DNA from: Gigaspora margarita
Taxonomy: Eukaryota > Glomeromycota > Glomeromycetes > Diversisporales > Gigasporaceae
NCBI GenBank assembly: GCA_009809945.1
Contig: WTPW01000930.1
Span: 83,268-147,267 of the forward strand
Reading direction: 5' to 3'
DNA length: 64,000 nt
Part shown: positions 57,392-64,000 of the stretch, piece by piece
How positions within the stretch are numbered: the first letter of the stretch is position 1
Layout: the number at the start of each line of letters is the position of its first letter
Notes under the pieces: generated by a model
Seen by the model: the letters and a program-made list of their open reading frames with translations, nothing else
The model's database searches: none
What the model was told of the DNA's origin: nothing
Program-made: the position numbers and the translations under genes

Positions 57392-59814
57392 TTTGATAAA
57401 TGTGATTTGTATCATGTTACACTATGATCGATCTTTAATTAACTCATAGTTACATTACATAGATTTTGTATTACTGTTTTGGTTCTTATTTTGGTTATAT
57501 ATGACCAATTTGTATTAGATAAGTCAATCGATAACTTTTTGCTTTATGATCAATGTTATCTTTTACCTAAATGTGGAGTGAATTGTTATACGAGAAATAA
57601 GTTATTTTATATATGATACTTTATATGCACTGCATAAATGAACAGACCCTGAGTATAAGTGATGTGCCAGAGAGGCAACTCACACATTTCGTAATAAAAT
57701 ATATATAAAACATAACATAATTGCACTTTATTTTAGATTTCTTGATGTTTTACAAGCTTATCATTTTAGACTCTTGCACCTACTTTTGAGATATTTGTAA
57801 ATTTCACTTTTACTGCATCAAATCTTTTACTGGCCTAATGAAATGATAATTTATGATCGTCAAAAACACAGTGAAAGATTGTAACAAAAGCGATAACTGA
57901 GATTTAATGATTATTTCTATATTAATCTTTAAGCCTAAATAAATAAGATAAAGATCGATCTTTTTATATATGTACTGGTTAGTAAACCTGAATCAAAAAA
58001 CAATTTATAATTATGATGTAATAAAAAATAAATAATCAAAAAATTAATAATTAAATATGAAAAAAATATAAATATATAATGCAAATTTTATGATTAAAGT
58101 TAGTACATTGAGATTTGATTTTTAATTCACAAGAACATAATCTTTTTTGTTATTTAATTTAATAAACAATAAATAATAATTAATGTAAATAATTTCAAAT
58201 TAATAATTGAATATAAAAAAATTATTCAAAACTTACAATTAAAGTTAATATATTAAAAGACGATAATTAATTCGCAAGAATTATAAAACACATGTAATAG
58301 TTCTATAAACAACTAAATAAATCAAACAAATAAACTAATAATCTTCCATAATAGTACTATAATTACAATGAGTAGCTGCAAGATGGATGATAAACTATAT
58401 AAATGAAATTAACATCTAGGGGTTCTGTAAATAAAATGTATAGTTAGTGGCGAAATGGTCATGGGTTTTGGTAGTACAAATAAACCAGGTTTTATACATA
58501 AGAAGCTTGAACTGGCATGGATTTTTGGCCTGTGGTGGACTGTATACCCATACTAATTTGGACCATTAATGACTCAGGTTTTGCAACACTTTATTAGTTC
58601 AAATAGTATAGGTTTTGGCACAGGTAATTAACAAGAATTAATGTGCTATACCACTGTGATAAAAAAAATATATACAAGTAGATTACATAAATTTATATCT
58701 ACAATTAGCATAATATAAACCAACTAATTGCACATGTATCTATATTTTGTAACTTAGAGCAATTTCATTAGCAAAATTATGAGATATCATAATTTTTTAA
58801 AAAATTGTATATTGACCTTTTGCTCTTCATGAAACAAACCAACTTGTACATCTATTAACACATATCATTCTGTAAAATTAAGGTGCCATTACGTATAATG
58901 TGACATAATGTGCCACCTCTTGTTGTAATTTTTGTACCACTTTTTACCATGCTATTCAGTGCAATGCACCTGTATATATCATTATGATCTTGTCATTTTG
59001 TGTATTTCTGGCACCAACCTGTACCACACCTAAGACCACTTTTTTATAGGGGCATTATCCAAATAATGACTAGGATTAAGCTTAATTTGATCAAAATTCA
59101 GAACACTTTTTAGGAGATATTCGCATTTATATGGAAAGTCTAATTTAGTAATATTGAATATATATTTAATTATATTTTGTATCAAATTCAAATATTTACT
59201 AGTAGGATTTTGTTATGTTCATTAGCAAACTTTGATAATTATTTTTTAATAATAAAATTTTTAGCTAGTATTATTGAAATGATATACTGGCCAAAAATTG
59301 TATTATCAAAAACTATATTTTTATTACCAAAATTTACTGTAATTTCAATAATTATATTAAATCTGTTATTATTATTGTATTAGAGTAAACCTGCATTGCG
59401 AGGTGGTAAATCTGCTTTGCATATTTTAAATTCTAGTAATAAAAAATAAGATTATAGCATATTTAGTTAGTGCATTTCTGAAAGACAATAATAAAAAAGA
59501 CTTTTTTATAGTGATCGTTATGTATTTTATTTAAAAGAAAAACCTTTTAAAGATTAAACAATTCTCATATGATAAATAAATATAGTACTAGAATTTCAAA
59601 ATCTATTATAAGATTTTGTGGATGTACATCACTAAAATGCTTATAAACCATACACTTCATAATATATATTACTCTGTTTTTGGTATAAATAAACTCTATA
59701 AATATCACACCATTTAAAAAACCTCTTTCGCATGCACTCAAAATACCTTGTTAATTATATTCAATTACAATTTTTTCTTTAAAAAACTATCAATTTGTAA
59801 TTTAACCCAATACT
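57392..59814. other. Unassigned AT-rich region
   Basis: I see no supported gene. Between 58425 and 59045 there are scattered GGTTTTG, TACCAC and GTGCCA words that look like another degenerate motif array, but no bounded element emerged. Confidence 0.4.
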
Positions 59815-60050
59815 ACCATCATGATACAAGAATAATAAAAAAACTTTAAATCATCCATCCCAATACAAGAATAATAAAAAAACTTAAAATCATCTATCCA
59901 ATACAAGAATAATAAAAATAAACTTCGAATTGTCCATTCTAATACAAGATAATAAAAAAAACTTCAAATTATCCATTCTGATACAAGAATAAAAAAAAAC
60001 TTTAAATTGTCTATCCTGATATAAAATAATAAAAAAACTTCAAATTTTTC
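59815..60050. repeat. Minisatellite, about 41-base unit
   Basis: Six diverged copies of a unit containing ATACAAGAATAATAAAAAAA and TTCAAATTRTCCAT follow head to tail. Confidence 0.75.
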
Positions 60051-60111
60051 TAAAAGTATGCTAAGAATCCTACTGAAATCAGTGAAGTTTTTACAAAATG
60101 CATCAGCTAAC

Positions 60112-60352
60112 ACATTTCTTCTTTTTGATCCAAAATTATTATTCCAAGATTCTAAGAAATCAATATAGTGTTCTTCTTTCTGATCCAAGTTTATTATTTT
60201 AAGAGCTAAAAAAGTCAATAGGGCATTTTTCTTTCCTTCTGTTCCAAGTCTATTATTTTACTAAGATCCAAAAAATCAACGTGAAGAATTTTATTTGATT
60301 CAAGCTTATTATTCTAGCTAAAGTTTAGTGAAGTCAATGCATTTCTTTTTTA
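60112..60352. repeat. Minisatellite, about 60-base unit
   Basis: Four diverged copies of a unit with TTCTTCTTTNTGATCCAAG, TTATTATT and AAGTCAAT. The 84-codon minus-strand frame over it (59964-60218) is a repeat by-product. Confidence 0.65.
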
Positions 60353-60888
60353 GAAATCATAAAATAGTTTATTGGTCTTGTAAGTTATAATCTTGTGCAG
60401 AAGTTTACTAGCAACTTTATTTTTGTAGTTGGAACTTTATTAGTTATAAAGTAGGACACCATAAACCAACAACTTTTTATATGTATTTTACAAAAATTGT
60501 TATAACTTAAAAATAAAAAAAATTTTTAATAAAATTTTTTAACCAAATTGTAGCTTTAAGTCTAAGTACAATTTGGTTAGAAAAGATTTTTGTTTTATTT
60601 GAATTTTAAGAAGTTATATCGATTTAAGTTTATTAAGAAACTAAAAATTTGGCATTTAATATATAAAAAAAGAAACTCATATGTGATTTTTGGCCAATCA
60701 TAATTGATTCTATTATATTAGCCAATTAGAATCGAGTATTTATTTAAAATTTGGCATAGGGGGTGCTGGTTTATACTGTCCTGCACTGTATGATTTTGAT
60801 TCTCAATACTATAAGTTATAAACTGAAAAGCATCTTTAAAGACATGATTCTTTTCAAGTTTATTATTTTTTTTACTTTAAACATAGAA
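60353..60888. other. Unassigned spacer
   Basis: A hairpin around ACCAAATTGTAGCTTTAAG and its partner (60540-60590) is present. I see no gene. Confidence 0.4.
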
Positions 60889-60906
60889 AAAATAAAGTAT
60901 TTTGTT

Positions 60907-61123
60907 ATGCGCCTTAAATGGAGCACTATTAGTGTATACAATTGTTGGGTTGAATGGTTAGTGGTAGTGGTTTAAGGAATATGCTCTTACCACAGAGTTG
61001 GTTTGGATATGGCCTGACCACAAGTGGAAGCCTCGGTAACTGTGTCCCATTAACGTAAAAACATTTGGTTCAATAGTTGGTGGTGTATATTGTTGGAATT
61101 AAAAGTGAAGGGAAAAAAAAAAT
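60907..61123 (+). mobile_element. Short SINE-like insertion
   Basis: 217 bases bounded by an exact 18-bp duplication AAAATAAAGTATTTTGTT (60889-60906 and 61124-61141), with an A-rich 3' end (GGGAAAAAAAAAATA). The centre has TGAATGGTTAGTGGTAGTGG, a possible A box, and GGTTTGGATATGG, a weak B box. The layout is that of a retroposed small RNA. The tRNA origin is less certain than for the two longer SINEs. Confidence 0.8.
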
Positions 61124-61525
61124 AAAATAAAGTATTTTGTTTTTCTAAAATTGTTTGTTATCTAGAATGCAGTTTATTTTTATGAAACTCTGAAAGTAAT
61201 GATTAAAAATGGCCTACTGTTGCAATTTACTATGAAAATTGATAATTTTATATAAGTGTCAATTACCCAAATTTTATAGTAAAAATTTTATTCACCTGAT
61301 TTGTATAACATCTTGATCAACTGCTAAGTGAAAATTTATTTAAAGTTAAAAAAATTTTTTTAAAAAAAAATTTATTTTCTAACTTTAACCCTATTTTTTA
61401 CTTAGTAACAAGTAAAATTACATTACATGCTGAACAAGTTTATTTAGAAGCCCAAAGCAGGTTATCTTGACAAAAAAAAGATTTATATTTAAACCCCAAA
61501 ATTTTTAACTTTGGTACATAGATAG

Positions 61526-61811
61526 TAGGGTTCCTCAAATTCAAATCAAATCAAATATTGGGTCAATTTGAATTTGATCAAATCAAATTAACCCTGAATT
61601 GAATTTGATTTGATTCAAATATTTGGATTTGAATTTGATTTGAATTTGAATTTTTAATAGTAATTGTCAAATCAAATCAAATATTTGTCAAATCAAATCA
61701 AATTTGGCCAGATTTGAATTTGATCAAATCAAATATAGTCAAATTTGAATTTGAATTTGATCAAATATTTGATTCAAATATTTGAAAATCTAATCAAATT
61801 GCGGAACCCTA
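61526..61811. mobile_element. hAT-type MITE built of CAAATTTGA motifs (copy 3)
   Basis: 286 bases with TAGGGTTCCTCAAATTC at the left and, from the right, TAGGGTTCCGCAATTTG. ATAGATAG is duplicated exactly (61518-61525 and 61812-61819). The body is entirely CAAAT, TTTGA and ATTTGAATTT words. Confidence 0.95.
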
Positions 61812-61818
61812 ATAGATA

Positions 61819-62281
61819 GGACCCCAAAATATATATAGATAGGTTAAGTATTAGTTTGCTTATTTTGGGGGTTTTATGCAGATCTTTTCTATTTTGGGGT
61901 TATCTAAAGCTATGTACTCATGTAAAATTTTTGTGTAAATCAACCACGAAATTTTGTTTACATAGATCAGCCTGAAGAAGAAACAAAACAAAAAAAATGC
62001 AAGAACATAAAAACAGCAGTCCAAACCTGTCTTGGACCATTAATAAAAATGCTGAAAAGGCAATTTACTTATATGTCTGTTCTAATCCTAATCTCAACCC
62101 TAATGCTAAACAGGCTCTAACCCTAATTTTAACAAATTTTTCAAAAAATCACACGGGTACATGGCTTTAGCCATACCCTATTTTTGGTAATTTTTTGCTT
62201 ATTGTTGAGGTTTTTCTGCAAATATTCTATTTTTAGTAATTTTATCATTAATCTGACCTATCTATATATATTTCAGGGTCC
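61819..62281. mobile_element. MITE with GGACCCYRAAATATATATAG ends, TA target
   Basis: GGACCCCAAAATATATATAG is mirrored by the end CTATATATATTTCAGGGTCC, and TA flanks both (61817-61818 and 62282-62283). Inside are TTTTTGGGG-type words and a segment at 61965-62110 starting ATCAGCCTGAAGAAGAA that resembles 32290-32430. The hAT MITE copy 3 sits at its very left edge. Confidence 0.6.
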
Positions 62282-62348
62282 TATATAGATAACACATTTT
62301 TTTTACAAGATAACCTATATTTTGCTACTAAGTAAAGTTGTTCAGAGT

Positions 62349-63390
62349 ATAATTTTATATATTTTTTTTAGTTTAAAATTAGTAAATATTAATTTTTGAT
62401 AAATTTGCATTTTGAAATCATACAAATTAACAAATTTTAATTTGGTTTTTAAGTTTAAGTTTTCTTCTTTTCTTGTTTTATATAACTGTAAAATTTAATT
62501 TTAAGTTAATATGTTAGATTTAAAATAATCTTCTAATTTATATCTATAGTAAATTCATAAATTTTTATTATAATTTTTATTATAAACAACAATTAGAGGA
62601 AACATGTCCTATGACTGATATTTAATAAATGTTGCAGATCAAAATTTAAAATGAAATTTATATTTTCTACTTAACTTGCTAACCTTCTAAAACCTACTAA
62701 TACTTGTTTATTATAACTTTTTTTAAAACCAAACCCTAACCCTAACCCTTAACTCTAAAAAATGCACCCAAAAAAAATTTATTTTTTGAGATATTTATAC
62801 TATAATTTTATTTTAATCTGGATTTCATTTTAATCTGCCACAATAAATAAAAATCAACTTTTTAAATATATTGCTTGTAAAATCTTTAAAGCTATATAAA
62901 GTAAAATTCTGCATACTTCTTTTTCAAATCCATATCTAATTTGGCTTGTAAAATATTTAATATTTCAATTCTTGTAAATAATGTTTCAAGGCCAATATTA
63001 TACATCCTTGACTATTTTTTTTTATTTTGTTTGATATTATAATAATTAGATATGTAAAGATTCCTTTTCTATGTATTAAAATAAATAAATTTTCTGACTC
63101 ATTTCTTGATAGATTTAGTATTTCAAGAACATCTAACCTTAAAAATGCTTTTAAATTTCAAAAAATAAAGTTTTCAAATTCAAATCTTGATTTAATTAAT
63201 ACTATAAATGGAAATATTTATCATTTGCTTATAATCAAAATTCCAATTTTGATTAGTTAAATTATATGTATAATCTATGATTCTGAGTCAAATTATGGGT
63301 TTTATATTTGGAATAGTCCTACTTGTATGAGTTCAAATTCTGATTGTTTGGCAGCCTAATATAAGTAAAAGTAAAAATATGACTTTAGTG
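62349..63390. other. Unassigned AT-rich spacer
   Basis: Contains AACCCTAACCCTAACCC at about 62733 (a short run, not a telomere) and a 77-codon frame at 63027-63260 without a recognised domain. Confidence 0.45.
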
Positions 63391-64000
63391 TAGTGCTCCT
63401 ATGAACTGGACTTGAACCGGACTTTAGTCAAGTCCGAGTCTGGTTCGATTTTCGAACCGGACTCAGACTTTTATATTCAAACTTTTTGGTCAAGTCCGAG
63501 TTTGGTCTGGGTTTGGTTCGAAGTTCGCAAACCGGTCCGAGTTTGAATGTAGTTATATGTATTTTTTGGTGCTGAACAAGTTTACTTAGTGCATATTTTT
63601 TAGAATTAATTAGTAAAATTTTATGAATTTTAAGATTTTATAAAATTTTATTAATAAAATTTTATAAAATCTTATAATACACAAAATTTTATTATTTAAT
63701 TCTAACTTTATACACTAAATAAACTTATTCAGCACCTAAAAATGCATCAAATCGGCAGAGTTATTTTTATTTTACTTGAAATTTAGAAGATAGATGCATA
63801 ATCTTGGATTTTTGATCAAAAAAGTCAAATTTAAGCATCTATTCTCCAAGGTTTAAGTAAAATAAAAAACAATTGGCCGATTTAATGTATTTTTTGGTGC
63901 TGAATAAGTTTACTTAGTGCTTGTTTTAGAATTAATTAGCAATATTTTATGAATTATAAGATTTTATAAAATTTTATTAATAAAATTTTATAAAATCTTA
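63391..64000. mobile_element. hAT-like MITE, second copy of the 27863 family, cut by the window end
   Basis: It starts TAGTGCTCCTATGAACTGG with an array of GGACTTGAACCGG, AGTCCGAG and GTCTGGTTCG words to about 63550. Then it follows the same order of AT-rich hairpins (arms GGTGCTGAACAAGTTTAC) as 27863-28679. Its motif words are more GC-rich and appear less decayed than in the intron copy. Confidence 0.75.

Larger units (their letters stand above)
61428..62348. repeat. Foldback with TGCTGAACAAGTTTA ends, twice interrupted
   Basis: TGCTGAACAAGTTTATTTAG on the left pairs with CTAAGTAAAGTTGTTCAG on the right, followed inward by GGTTATCTTG and its partner. Its interior is interrupted by the elements at 61526-61811 and 61819-62281. 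It is the same family as 52685-52836. Confidence 0.6.

Noticed and set aside
62730-62755. Telomeric repeat
   Set aside because: Only three CCCTAA-type units are present inside ordinary AT-rich DNA.

Overview
This is a visibly AT-rich eukaryotic contig with spliceosomal introns, two assembly gaps (19593-19754 and 35017-35935) and, as far as I can see, no intact host gene. Nearly everything I can explain is mobile DNA or its debris. The AT-rich composition, the density of foldback elements and the mix of a Ty3 retrotransposon, hAT elements and a transposon with a RecQ-like helicase suggest a repeat-swollen early-diverging fungus. A Glomeromycotina genome (Rhizophagus or Gigaspora type) is my best guess, but that is inference and no marker gene proves it.

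Layout. 1-15.8 kb: a field of small terminal-inverted-repeat (TIR) elements and long hairpins. Several have hAT-type ends (YARNG start, 8-bp target duplications at 7096-7505, 7730-8014, 10370-10632 and 11223-11509). Others have TA or TTAA target sites. A 3-kb foldback at 11982-14997 holds further foldbacks.

15.8-41.6 kb: a nest of at least six insertion layers that can be dated relative to each other by target duplications. A solo LTR (15823-41591, duplication ATAG) was split by an 8-bp-TSD element (16254-41346). That element contains a TTAA foldback (16658-40965), which was split by a full-length Ty3 retrotransposon (17025-40819, duplication ACAT). The Ty3 pol gene was in turn split exactly between RT and RNase H by a 12.8-kb TTAA transposon (23941-36749). 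That transposon carries a Mutator/Kolobok-like transposase apparently fused to a RecQ-type helicase, and two 8-bp-TSD elements have landed in it (27863-28679 in a helicase intron, and 34578-36432).

41.6-51.1 kb: a tRNA-headed SINE (42032-42689) and a complete 5.9-kb hAT transposon (45146-51052) with a broken BED-hAT transposase, dense GGTCCAG-type motif arrays at both ends and, inside it, a minus-strand fragment resembling an N-formylglutamate amidohydrolase-type protein. 51.3-64 kb: a second SINE with a 16-bp duplication (51305-52100), a 2.1-kb repeat that is a sister of one in the Ty3 leader, minisatellites, a third SINE (60907-61123) and more hAT and mariner-like small elements.

How the parts relate. 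All recognised transposon genes are broken, many by C-to-T or G-to-A type stop codons. Three themes run through the window: short hAT-ended elements whose whole body is one reiterated short motif, different in each family and in one case shared in style with the transposase-bearing element; a roughly 115-nt module that recurs in both orientations inside elements with different ends and also in the Ty3 LTR; and the layered nesting, which gives a relative clock.
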